A DNA stretch of 64,000 bases from Sclerodactyla briareus. Lineage: Eukaryota; Echinodermata; Holothuroidea; Dendrochirotida; Sclerodactylidae. Below are positions 28,101-42,100 of this stretch, piece after piece. The stretch is taken from assembly GCA_026419785.1 (NCBI GenBank), contig JAODTK010005628.1, positions 62,001 to 126,000 of the forward strand, written 5' to 3'. The notes beneath the pieces are model-generated. The model was not told the DNA's origin. It saw only the letters and a program-made list of their open reading frames with translations, and made no database searches. The position numbers were made by a program, and so were the translations under genes. Within the stretch, counting starts at the first letter, position 1, and each line of letters starts with the position of its first letter.

Positions 28101-31100
28101 ATCGCCACCTGACATCTACTCATCGCCACATTAAAATTCACGTCACTCCCTATTTGTCGCCAAAATAACGTTGCCGTTTTAGCCGTTCCGTATTTATGAG
28201 GTGCATTTCAATTTGGTATGGTCAGAAAGAAGCAAAGCTCACGCCCGGGATCGACATGATGAGTACAATGTCACAAATGAGCAAGGTAATATCTGTGAAA
28301 GCACTTTGAGCTTGTCTTTGACTCGGAGGAAGAAGCCCTATATAAGCACCCATAATATTATTATTGATAATATGACCATGAGGTATTGTTCTTACAATAT
28401 CTGATTTCCTTCTCTTGCACAGGTGAGGATGATTACTCAAAAGAGGACCTAAACCTTATCGTTTGAGGACAGACTAACATCTACAAGAGTAAAGGTAGCT
28501 GCACTGATACGTTTAGCTTTTTTTTTTTTTGAGTTAATCTGCAGAATAATACGGTATAATTCCTAATATGCACCCTTTGTAATGTTTCAATGAAGTGAAG
28601 AAGCATCATTCCACCAAGGTGAAAAAACAAAAGAGTCTGCTGTGTCAGCCAAACACAGTGGTGTTAGTGAGATGAAATTTGGAAGCCTAAACTTGCCAAA
28701 ATGATATTTTAGCCCAATAAATTACTCTTGAAATTATTGCCCCCCTCTCTGAAAATGTTATCCCCCGGGAATTTATACCGAATATTCAAGATGGATTGTC
28801 GTCTGCGGGGGCAAGTATATTGTTCCAAGTTTATTTTAATGACGACAATCCATGTTTTTAATATATATGTTTCTGCCCAAACATCTAAAGTGTGCAGCCA
28901 ATATCCCCACCATTCACACTCAAGTTCATACCCTCAATCATTTTTACACTTAGGCACACAAAGCATTTTCTTTCACTCCTTTTTGAAACCACATTCTCGT
29001 TTCCTGGCAGTGAGAGAAGGGCATGAAAGATCAGGGTTATGACTGATAATTTGGATTTGATAAAGAGTCTTTTCCTACAAACAACTATTTTGATAACTGG
29101 TGTTGTGACTATATTTAAACCACATCTGGCCGCTCTTCACCGAGGAATTCAATTCAAAATCCTTCACTAGTTATGATAATTGGAGTGCTAGGTTTATCTC
29201 TTTAAAATGGCCAGTAAAACGTAGCAGCTACTATCAGGGGGAAACCCTTTTTTTCTGTCGATGGTGTGAAGCTTGTTCGTCTATATGTTCTTTTGTTTGT
29301 TTGCATCATTTATAACCAGGGGCCCAGTCACTGGCCACCCAGTGTTCTCCCCAGGGTCCCTGCACAAACAAGAGAGGACAATAAAAATACAATAACTATA
29401 TCAAATTAAATCATATAAACTTCAAACCAACAGTAAAATACTCGAGGCCAATCCAATTACAGTTACCAGAATTCCAATCTACTTTCATGGCACGTTTCGT
29501 TTAGATTGAAAGTATTTGTATATTGCACATCCAAATGTCTTGAGCAAAGCATTCCAAGATTTACGCCTGGCTAGATAAAAGTCGCCTCCCCCAATTAGGT
29601 GCCGAACGTGGAGGTAAAACCAACAGAGCGGGAGAAGCTTTGTAGCATTATTCTATAGGGGAGACATGAAACAGACTATCACAAGGTAATCCGGAGAAGT
29701 GGCATATTAATCTTTGACATAAAAACCTGACAATGGTAATCCACCTTTTACTCATAGAAAACCATGAATGCTTGAAAGCACATCAGATGTGGGGGTAGTC
29801 CTTGGAAGAGATCTAGAATGATCCGCCAGGATCTACCTTGTAGGGAGATAAAACACTTTTGCTATACTTATTGTAAAGTGTGGGACCAGATACAGCGGGC
29901 ATAATCAAAATGGGGGCTAAGTATGCTATTAAAAACAATATCGATAGTTGTTGTGGATATATTATTACCCTTCCAAGAATCCCCAAGTCGGCAAGAGATT
30001 CTTGCAAACCATAGGAAACTGTTCCGTGAAGGTCAAGGGGGGTACTTCCAACAAAACTCCAGTTACCTAAAAAATCCTGTTTAAATCTTGAGAATCATGT
30101 TGAAGTGGACCAGCTCTCTTAGCATAGAGGTGTTCCAAAAAGCTGCATTTTGTTTTTTCACATTCAGGGTCAATCTGTTTTTGATTAACCACTTACCAAT
30201 CAGAAGTAAGAGCACAAGAAAGAACTTCTTGTACATCATCAGAAGTTCAGAACCATAAATGAGGGCTGTATCATCTGCATAAAGTGTTGCGGCTTTTACT
30301 GCAGCAGAAGGCACAAGTCATTAATATAAATAGAGAAAAGTAGTGGTCCATTAATGGAGCCCTGTGGAACACAAGTTAATACCCACCACATCAGATTCTT
30401 TATCTGCAATCTGAACAATCTGGCTCGATCGCATAGGTATGAACTAAACCAATCCAATGTTGGGTCACTAACTCCACAGGAGACCAGTGTCTTAAGCAGG
30501 ATTTCATGATCAACTGTATACAAAAGCCCTACTGAAATCAAGAAAATGAAAGACTGAGTAGTAATGTAATGTAAGGTAATGTAATTGTACAGATATCTTC
30601 TTCTTGGACACTGTCGCTGTGGGATGGCAGCATGGTGTCATGGTCTGCGTGAGGCCCAGGCCTCCTAAGGCTGACAGATGGGGCACATGAAACCATTTAT
30701 ATCAGATTCACCCCAGCACCGTAATAGAAAGTGTCTGGAGGAGTGTGTGAGGCTAGTTGATGCATTGTTGATGCAAGATGCAGGCCTGTTAATATGCATC
30801 GTGAAGAGAATAGCAAATACATGTGAGATGAGATGGGGTCAGTGTCTGATTGTCCTAATTAGTTTGAAATGATGGATTATATCTTGGTCCAAGAGCCAAC
30901 GAAATCTAATGAAAGAACCCATCCTAAATAGACCAAATGCATATACAAATGCATTAGTACCGCGAATGAATTCTATGAAATATCTTCCCAAAAAAAAGGC
31001 CAGTCAACAACCATATGCACGGGATGCTGCATTTTTATGTTCTTTCCGCATGTAAACCACGTGTGTAGTCTTTCGAACAAACGCTCGTTTTCGTAAATAT

Positions 31101-33161
31101 GTACTTTTCAACTCCAGCCCGACACGCATACGCATCTATGGAATCCCAGCCTCACAGTCGGCTCAGAGCAGAGGATAGTGAGAGGCTCCATAGCAGCCTA
31201 GAAAATCAGTCCAAATAAAGTGGAACAAGCAGTAACCATGCAGGCAGAACTTAAGAAACTATCGCATGTACCAATACGGCCATCAGTGCTGACCCAATCA
31301 CCACAGACAATTCTATGGAGTAACTCCCTCACAAAAAGCAATTCAATGTCAATGTTATATGAGCTGTTGGATATGAATTCACCTTCTCATTGTCACCTGC
31401 CGTTTATCCCTTCTGAAAAAAAAAATTATGCGAAAAAAAAAAAACTAATTCCCAATGCATGATCCTTCCTGCGCCTAACGCTCTGCTAGGGAGAGGAATA
31501 GGTTCAAGCTTTGCTTTGATCATTGAAGTAATGAGAGTTGCATCCATGATAATAATAATATTAATAATAATTAACACTATATAGCGCCTTTACTAAAACA
31601 ATAGACCTATTAAGTGCTTTACAGAGCCAACAAAAAAAAACAAATTAGTTGAAAAATACTCATGAAAAAGAATCGAAAGTTTTGAGGGGCGACTGAAATG
31701 ACTTTACTTGTCAAGCTTACGGAGTAAGTGGGGCAAGGAGTTCCACAGTAGGTGGAGCAGTGATTGAATTGCCCTGTCCCCATAGTAGGCCGTTTACTGA
31801 CGGTTGTTGCACAAAAGAATCATGAATTTCAGAAGTGATGGTCCCTAACTCATGGAACATGACACCTAGGTTATGAACACCGTGGGAAGGAGAAGGAAGC
31901 AAGCAATAATCGCACCACCAATATGCAAATCAATGGCGGGTGGTAGGAGCACTCCCCTCAGAACTAAAGCATGTAACTATGCTGCCACTGCTGCCTTGTG
32001 GGTGTTAACCTGGAACTACCACCTCTTCTTTGATCAAAGGTCAGTTTCTAAGGCTACTCAGGCTACTGGGAAAAAAAATTGAAATGTAGGTATGATACCT
32101 AAATGTCGGCCAGGCACCAAACGACAGTTGCAATCAGGGTTCTGCAAAACGAGAAGCAATAGCTTCCCAGAATGTGGAGTGTGCTCCAAACTCAGTGTTC
32201 AGGTACCAGGTATATCCAGAGAAAATAACTTTTACTGGACTCAAGTCTGCGTTTTGCTATCCTTCTTGCTAAATTTTTAAAGTGAAAAACCCTAATGGGG
32301 AGGTGGTCAGGCGCTTAGCCAGTTTCTAGGTCCTGAACCCTTGCCGGACTTAAATAGGGAAGCGTTCTCCACTTGTCTACTATATCATCGAAAAGAAACA
32401 AGAAGAATTGAAGATTAACATCAGCATGCAATTGTGCCAGCTAGATGGAGGCCGTAGCTAGAGCCCAGGCTTGGGCGGCCATGGCAAGCAGAGTGCTTCA
32501 TGGAACGGAGCTGCATCGAACAGCATTTGACTTTAAAACAACAATGACACGGAACAAAGTGTATTTTCAATAGCTCTGGACCAATATTTGTAACAAGTGA
32601 GATTTATCCAACAGCTTACCACACCAATATTTACTATGTAGCGTTCGTAGTTCCAGGGCCCACCGTTTTTGAATGAGTATGTCTAGCTACACACCAGTAT
32701 ACTCCAAGGGAATATTACTATGTAGCCTTTTGTAGCCTAGGGCTAATAGTTTTACCAAATAACAAATCATATTTCCGCATGCCCACACAAAGATCCCAAT
32801 GGCTGCCTATCCCTGTCTAGGTTTGAGTACAATGCAGCAGGCTTAAATTACAACAGGGGTTATATCGTGTGGAGAATGGAAAACTCTATCTGTAGGTCGA
32901 AAACCCCATTTCATAGGATGTTCTATGTGGAGTTATTGGCCTTCAGAGTGTTGGTCCCCCCCCCCCATTTATGCAGGAGAAAGGGGAGAACCCAAGTGCA
33001 CAATAATGGCATTGACGTCACAACTCGGGCAACCCGGGAGGAAATTGTTATGTATTTATCGTCCACAGTTTGGGTTGAATATAAGTCAACATTTAGCCAG
33101 ACGTTCTCTCAACAAAGTACCCAGAAACACCTATTGGCCCACTACAGCAATCCTCTTGTTT

Positions 33162-33196
<35 letters not shown>

Positions 33197-36100
33197 CCCC
33201 CCGTAGACTGAATGCTTTTGAAGTGAAATTAATTTGTGAATTCAATGAAATCAAAGAATGTTGCAGGGTTGTGCAAGGGGGAATCATGTATTATTGCTTG
33301 ATGGGACACTGTTTTTATCTTGCACAAATTTCAGAGACTGTAACTCTGTTAGTATGAACTGAGGGTTTGGAATGCGCATGTTTTTTCCAGATGATTATAA
33401 TTAGTCTCTTTACAATTCTATCTGCCATTGTCCTTCAAATCTGTCGGTGATTATTATTGAAACCACCTAGTACTACTTCTATCCTTGTTTAGCTCTGTGT
33501 AGGGCTTTCCTTTCTCGGTGCCCCTAATCCTCCCTCATTTACCACAGCAAGTTTTATTTGACGATCTCATGTTGGATTTTACGATTTCATGTTTATTCCC
33601 ACAATTTCCATATGTTTATTTTACGTCTACTTTCATGTTCACAGGGAACTTGAGAAGAAGCTGGATGAGATCGTCGTAGCAGACGGACGATATCAGTCAT
33701 CTCTAGCGCCCAGTCTGGTGGGGGATGGCCCCTACTCACCAGCAGGGTGGAGCCCCAGCAGGGGGCGCTGGGGGAACTATCGCCAGGCACGAAGTAGACA
33801 CCTAAGAAACAAAAACAGAACGTATCAGTTATAACGTCAGGGATTTACAGTAAGTGACATTTGCTTACTAAGGGTCTAATTTGTTCATTCTGGGAGCAGT
33901 GCGAAGGGAGGAATTTTTCTCACTACCTTTCTATGGAGGCATTGTAAATTACACGTCTTCACATTTTGCTTCTTGATAATATGCAACGTTCTGACAATTC
34001 TGCGCAAAGTTCTTCCTTCAATTCCTTGACAAGTCAGAGGAATCTATGCAGTCATGTTAGTGTGTGTGTGTATTTGTGTGTGTGTTGTTTCAACATAAGA
34101 GATGCTTGAAACTGGGTGCGTAGCTCTCTCATGGGGTGTACAAGAATCCTATTGTTGTTAGCTCATCAGTTATACTTGTTGAGCTATTGGAATCTGCATG
34201 CCAATCTATCTATCTATTCATCCATCCTCATTCCGGCTATCTTGTTTGCTATTCAGCTGGCTATCCAGCTAGCCTACCAGCTACTATCTGGCTATCTATC
34301 CGGCGAGCTAACCGGCTATCTATCTATCTATAAATAGCTATCTGGCTATCTATCTATCCGGCTATCATCTATCTGGCTATCTATCTATATATCGTAGTCT
34401 GTAAACTTTCACTTTTTTGGCCACCAAATGTTCGTGCTTTGATGGATCTGCACCAAACTTGGTCACAATGATTATTGACTGATTGGTCATTATGACCATG
34501 TGAAGGTCAGGTTCAAATGGCATTAAAGATGCACATTGGGCTATTAGTGGAAAAATGCAAAATGCTACTTCTCTTGCAAATTAGATCAGATTGCCACGAT
34601 GCATGACTAGTGTAATTATTGACTATGGTACTATGAGTCCCACATATTTAAGGTGAAAGGTCCTTAAGGGGGTGGGGGGGGGTAGTAGGCAATTCTGTTG
34701 GAATTGTAAAATCAAATATGCACATTGCATGTTTTTGGCCCTTGAATTACTAATGCTTTGATGGATGTTGACCAAAGTTGGACACCAATATTCCACTGCT
34801 GGGTGACCTCTGACAACAAAAGGTCAAGGTCAAAGGTCATTGAAAGAGCTTAATGGGGCCGCGAAAAAACAAAAAAAACCCAATCATTGTTGAAAAGTAG
34901 AATAAAGTTCTCCCTCTCACTCAACTATAAGTTGGATTTTCATGATGCCTCGTTCAGTGTCATCATTGACTAGTGGTACCTGTATGGCCATTTGGGAATT
35001 TCAGGTCAAGAGTCATTAAAGTGATTATGTGAATCATGTGAAAAAGTTGCCCAACGCCCGAATGGGATATAAACCTCTCTACCCGTCTGTGTGTGTACAG
35101 TGACCTTGAGCTCTCCAAGCACTGGCATGCGAGAATGTTTGCACAACATCCTATAACCCATCATACAGTTCACTACATATTGTGATATAGTTTCCAGTTT
35201 TGAGCCTACTGACCATTGGTTCTCTAGTTCATGCTTTGTTGATTTCCCTATTTCTCGCTCATCTGAGCAACGTTGAATTGTTTCATTTATAACTCATTAT
35301 CACTCTTGTTTTCAATTCTGACGTAATGCATTTGTTAGGGTTGTAACAGTTAGGACTTTTCAATACTGTTCCACATGAAATGACTGAAGTAATGGAATAG
35401 TTCTGTGACTCAAGTCAGTGACTCGGTGTAAGAGGAGAGGATAGGAGGTGTCTACGTATTGTAATTTTATTATTATCTTCCACTTTTTCTAGTATCTTAA
35501 CTGTTACTGTTCGCTGTCTTTCTGTATTAGCTAGTGTAATAATTTGTACATTTCCCGTAAGGTGCCGTTAAAGCATTAGGCTAAGCCTACAGTCTAGTCT
35601 TGTAAGTTTAGTTTGGATTTGATTTCATATTTAGAGTCAGATGGTTAAAGGTCTTCTTCGATGTTTATATTGTTCAGTGACTTCAGTCTAGGGTTCCTTA
35701 CGGCATAATTACCTTCTTTGCAAGCGCAATTTGTATACTCCCCACTTGTACTACCAATGTAAGGGGGGCTCGATTCCACCGACTGCACGTTGTCGTCGGC
35801 GGTAGTTGTAATACTGGCCGCCCGTCGAGTATAGGGAGATCCTTATACGGGTTCCAATGCAGGGGACAACGTATTTTCCTTTTGAACTGTTAATTACAAT
35901 CCTTTACAAAATAAACAGGATTTCTTAATGAGCTCAAAATGGATTGATAACTGAATAATTCGCGAAGGACTAAGGCTAAAACCCTAGTCTACATAATTTA
36001 CTTAAATAATGTACTTAATTTATTCTGGCCTATCTACTACCTAAAACATAGATGACCTGTCACTAATGACTCAAAAATAAAAACTTAGCTGATCTCTTCT

Positions 36101-39100
36101 GTATTCCTCTCTGTAATCTTTCTCCTGATTTTCTCCGACCACCCTCCACAAATCCCCATCAACTTCACAAAAACCACTCAAACAATCATTCACACCACTA
36201 CCCAGGATGCATCTTCTCTGTTTCGGCCAAACTTCCAACCCCAACGTCATTTAAAACTCTGAAAAAACATTCAAATATAAAATGAACGACCAACCCCACT
36301 GTCTTGCGTCTAATCTCCCTCTTCATATACTAAGCTACTGTGAGGCATTATATGGTGTAAGGGCATTATCTATGTTTGAAGAATTGATATGGAAAAATTA
36401 ATAACATGCGGCAACATAGCCAAGTACCTCCTCTTACTCAGCATGATTTCCCAACATTGTTGAACCGCCAATCATAAATTGCATGACGCAGTTAAAACTC
36501 AACCATATATCAATCTGAGACATGAGCATATGTTGGGTGGGAGAAGTTGGTGACTAAAAAATTAACAATGCAACTACAATATCAACTCAGTTACAACTCT
36601 AACCTTGTCAAGGATATCATAACACAGCTACAATATTGACTCAGTAATATGACTCTAACCATGGCAATGAGAAACGTGTTTAGTAGGAGCAATTGAGAAT
36701 TAGGATGCACTACACAGCTTATTGACTCAGTAATGCAACTCTGTGTCAATGATAGACATAGACAGATATATGTCGAGTAGGAGCACTCCCATTCACCTCA
36801 CTACAGCACAAACTGAGTGAGTCAATACTCTGAACTGTCCATGAGAGACATTGACATGTTAGATAGAAGCAGTCAGGGTTTTTATTTGTGGGGATTTCCT
36901 TCCCTTCCCCCATTGCAATTAGGTTGGGGATAATCCCCCTTGATGATATCCCAGTTACGTTTTCTCATTCATATGTATGCAATATACTGTAACTATACAA
37001 ATGTGAAAGTGCACCTTGGAATCCCCATCCCCCAGGGGACCAACGTGGGCCCCCCCTTGACCCCACGCGATTTGGAAGATCACGAGCATATTCCCCCTCC
37101 CCCTTCCCGAATCCTGGCGGCAACCCTGGCAGTCCTGTTTCATGACTTAGTTTCAACTCTTTCCATGTCAATGTGAGATGTCGAGAAACTTTGGTAAGGC
37201 AGTTGTTGATTTCACCATACAGCTACAGTATAACTAATTTGCTTTTTTTTTCTAGGGGTGTTATCGGTGATGTCCAGCAGAAGACCGCTGCTTATATACC
37301 CCAGAGGGATCAGCCCCTCTGGAAAGAATCCAGACTCCTGGATCATGAAATCAAGGATAAACTCAACCAGCTATCACAAGATTGCAAGCTATACGCTCAA
37401 GTCCCCAGGTCAGTATCTGAGTTCAACATTTTTAGGAATTTCTTAAGGCTCCACATAGTTTTGTGCGGGCGAATATTATTAGGCAGTAATTCTCAGAGGT
37501 CGTCCAGAAAGAACTTCTGAAATGAGACATACATCTTTCTCCTTCTGCTTAAGATTCTCCCTGTGTCATCAAAACAATAGTCGGCTGGTCAAATGCCTAC
37601 AGGTGAGTGCGCCATCAACGCTAGCTTTTGCAAGCATTATGCAAGTTGCGACTTGGAACCCGTGTAAGGTTGGCTTTGAACTGATTAACAATCAACACAG
37701 ATGTGAGAATATGCACTTTTCGCTATTGTGGAACTTCCCCTTGTGACTCAGAAATGTTGAAACTTGGTAATGCAAGGACAATGCAAAACATGTATTTTCA
37801 AACCTGTCACAAATCATCTGTGTTTCATCTGTAAAAAAACCCATAAAATCGTTCACAAGTATTCAAGAAGTCTTTCTTTGTCCATACTCCTCGTGTCTTC
37901 TGTTATCGGGTACGATATGGTAGCATTCACTGTGTGGCGTTTATAATCATCTCTCCACGACGACGCTCTTGCAGTATTTTTCTCACAATGTTTCTTCAAA
38001 TTGTGGTTGGCTTTGTTTGTGTCATTATCCAGATTGTGGGCCAAACGGTGTATACTTGGAAGCCTGGTAGACACATCCACATGTGGTTTTTAATGGTGTA
38101 TTTTAGGATTTGAGGAACTAGTTCTCTGCTCCCCCGTCACGATGGCAAATTTGCTGAGAGTAGCGTGTAGCTCATTGCCTCTTACACCTAATTTCTCTCA
38201 CGTATACACTTCTGATACATCTATTCCATAGATTTTATGCTTCTGTTTTGTATTCCTATCAGGCGGTTGCCGGAGACTGTCCAGACCTTCGGTGTCTCTC
38301 TCTCTTCTTTGCCTTCCCAAAAAAAAAAAAATCATATTGCCTCATACAGACCTTTCTTCGTATGTTACTTCATGTATAGGTAGTTATTTCATTTCCACTT
38401 CAGTTGTTGAAGGTGCAACACCTCGAGTCTGATAATCCTAGATGCACACAAACTTCGGAGGCAGTTAGGTGTAATTATGAGTTCGTTTCAGGTCATTGGG
38501 TTTGGCCCTAACCCTGGCAATGCAGCAATAATGCTCCTATACTGGATGGGTGCTGGTGTGTAGCTACTGGAGATACACAATGCTCGTTTTTTGGAACCTT
38601 GCTAGTCTATACGTGCGAGGCAATACACATCCGACTTTTGCATCAGCTGCCCCTACCTACAAGAAGCAATGTCCCCAACCCCCCTGCTGGTGACACAATC
38701 GGACATCTAGCAAGCCATGTTTTATCATCATTATGAACGCATATTGCAATTTTTTTTTTGCAACATGTTTACCCTCTACCCCTACCTAGAACTTGTCTCC
38801 ACAGCTTCCCCTGCGATTAACAGTTAGAGTAACAAAAACAGTATCAGCTGGTACCTGCTTCCATACAATGGGACTAGCTTGTCGTTTCATGTCATCGCAC
38901 GGGGGACATTCTCTCTCTTCAAAAGTTTACCCGTATTTGCCTGCTATTGCCCCTCTAGTTCATGAAGCTTCATGGTTTCACCTCCTCCTCCTCCTGTCCC
39001 CCTCCCCCATATTGTCAGTCAACAGATTAATCCCCTACTCACCCGACACTGTGCCTAATGTGCGCTAGCATTCCTGCATGCCTACCAGGTCCTGTAGATC

Positions 39101-42100
39101 AACTTTGAAATGATGACATGAAAATTTTTATCCGTTTGTCGATGTCCGTATATTATGCAAGCACTTTTTTATTCTCCATAAGTGTGTGGCTGGGGGATGG
39201 GGCTGGGGGTAATTCTCACCTAAAATGTTGAAGATGGCAAATAAAACTAGAAATCGGCATAGTATATACATACACAATTCAGGGACAAGAATAAAATAGG
39301 GAATATTCGATAGCACTGAACTCCGGAAATTCTCTGGGACTGAGCAAAAAACTGTTCCCCAGTTTCTTCCCCTACCTGAAAAGTGTCCTGTTTTCTCCAC
39401 CGAGTATCCTGGTCTGTCTGTTTGAATAGTTTTGATTCAGAAAAACTGAAACTGACTGCCCTCCGGAAAGTTTCCCTAATATGTTTTATATACTATAATA
39501 ACTGTATGGCATCCTGTACAGTACAAACATATCTCATTCTTATATAGCGCTCTCCACGTCAAAGATGCTCAAGCTCTTTACAGATATTACCCCTGATCAT
39601 TATGACTGTCACACCCTTAAGGCACCTCTTGCTTGTGCCTTTCACTTACAAAGAAATATACATTTGATAGAACATAAATTGAATGATCTGATATTTAAGG
39701 AGAAGCTAGACAAAGTTACTCCTGTGAGGAATTTGAAGTGCCAAATAAGAAGAAATCTTCAATCGTCATGCATGAGGCATCAGAGCAATGCTTGGCCCAG
39801 TCAATTGGAGTTTGGTGTGCAGTTTCTCCTTATGGGGAAGTACAATAACCCATTTTTTCTGATAAAAAAAGGAAATTGGGAAGAATCTGTAATTTTGGTC
39901 AGTTTCACACTCTTGTGAATACGACCCTTGACCCCGCCGGGATATTGGATCTCATATTCAAATGTGCGTTTCACCCCTATTGAGCATGTTTTCCTCATTT
40001 GTTCCGGGGTCCCCTCGAAGGTCACCGTTAGGTTACAGACCTCAGGATCCATCTAGGAGTCACTACCACCTCTATGATCCATAGTTTTAATATAATAACC
40101 ATCATGACTCTAAATGTAGTCGAGGGGGGGGATGGTGGATTAGCTCAGTCGTTCAGAGCTCCGGACTGCAAAACCATTGATTTGCGAGTTCGCAGCCCAT
40201 TGGAACCCAAGGACTTTTCCGCAGTGCTGTGGACAAGGCAATGTCTCCTGAAATTTTTTCCACGCCACCGCACGTGTTGAAGTGGGTACACTTCGAGTGA
40301 CTTCGAAGAGCTGCGAGCACCATATGTGGCAGCCCTATTTGGAAGTCCCCAGGGGAACACGACAAATGATGTCCTGAATGGTGCGTCGGGAGAGAACAAT
40401 CCAGAGGTGTGTGCTGTATTATCGTACGGGTGTGATAAGTTACTAATGATCAAAAGTAATAATCTGGAAGCGCTTTGAGCATGTCTTTCCACGCTGTGAA
40501 GAAGCGCTATATCAGATCAAGATATTATAAATATTATTATTCATTTATTCACACATTTGAAAACTAACCCTACTCACACAGAGTATCATAAAAGGTGCCT
40601 TTCCAGTATATTCAACTTCTCTTTGGCAGTGGACCCCACCAATCAGTTAGAGCCACCCATGCGTCTAAACCACAGCTCGGGACAGGTTTTCCCATTGCAA
40701 ACTAATCCTTTGGCTATGTTCATATACCCATACTTGGTACCATCCGCTAATTTTTTGATCGTCCACCATTATTCTTGCTGTGCGTGTCTCACCAAAAAAG
40801 TGAGAATTCCACTGTTAGCTCAATTCTATTCTTCTCAACATTGAAATCTTCATTTGCTCCACTCACAAAAAATGACATTATATGCCATCGCAAGTTAATG
40901 TTGTGTTTAAATTAACACCCTGGGGCCCCTACCTGTCTCACCAGCTGGGAAAATTTAAGAAGGGTGTTATGTACCAAACTATGAAATCATTGGGGATGGG
41001 ATGTGAGGCCGAACCAAAATTAGTTTGTTCATTCATTTCAATCAGAATTGCTAATCAAAATTCGCTAACACTGTGAATCGCTGCTCTTATCTGAGGAAAA
41101 TCCCATAACTATTGAATTTCTGGTAATTACATATATCCAGTCTCAGCCTAACACAATGCAATAATAAATGTAACCACTTGCTTATTCATTCGTAATCTAC
41201 TAATAACAATGATGATGATGATCTTGTTACCACTATTTGACCTGTAGTATATGTTCGAATGATACCCTATTTTTCAAAACAGTTCTGTTCAATAAATCAA
41301 TAAATGATGTATATTTACTGAGTATGAAACATTCATGTTATTTCATAAATTAGGGAAGTCAAAGACCAGAATAAGTGCAGTACCTACTTGGTTTGTCTGC
41401 TTGGCCGTAGGAGTCCCTACAAGGCAAAGTTACAAATGTATGTATATAGTATTGTCAAACAACCTCAATTTGCAAACACTTCTCCCATACGTAACAACAC
41501 TGTAATTACTGTCCTGCCCCCCCCGTCACTCATTTTATGGTTTTTAAACAGCTAAGTGGGCAATTTTGTCATGTACGTTTAACATTTGCACCCCTGGTAT
41601 ACAGTATTATTAATGAAAGGCATTTATATAGCTCTAATACAACATCCCAAAGAGGCAGCGATCTAAGCACTTTTTACCAAAAAAAAAAAAACAGAAAAAA
41701 AAAACTACAGATCACAAAAAGCCTGATTGAAGAGGTTCACTTCCAGCCTCGACTTATAGAGAGGGACAGTCGTAGCATCTCTGACACAGACGGAATAGCA
41801 TTCCATGAGAGAATCCGAAATTTACTGAAAGATCAATCACCGTAAGATTTGGTACGGGTGGATGGAATGATGGGAGATTTTTGTCTGAGCTACCTAGACG
41901 TCAGGAGGGTTAATATGAACATAACAAATCCCTAATATACGATGGGGAACCCGTGGTGATAGCACTAAAAACAACAAGGAGAACCTTTGAAATATTATTA
42001 TATATTATACAAGCTCTTCAGACAATATGTCCCCCCCTAAATTTGACCAACAGTCTATGAACAATATACCTGTACCGAATATGTACCAGTACTTACAAGT

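Noticed and set aside
32867-33211. Open frames ending in long phenylalanine or lysine runs
   Set aside because: These are artefacts of the 34-T homopolymer read on either strand.
33589-33834. Reading exon 9 as a single open frame ending at 33832
   Set aside because: After GDG the single frame becomes arginine-rich and unlike LMAN1. The alternative frame matches the Gly-rich hinge and TIARHEVDT helix and leads to a gtaagt donor of the correct phase.
37553-37600. Possible small exon ending at a strong gtgagt donor (37601)
   Set aside because: Exons 10 and 11 already join in phase (ag|g), and the text before this donor has stops in the needed frame. It may be a cryptic donor.
40138-40205. Possible functional tRNA gene
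   Set aside because: A and B boxes are present but the acceptor stem does not pair, and a SINE body and tail follow directly.
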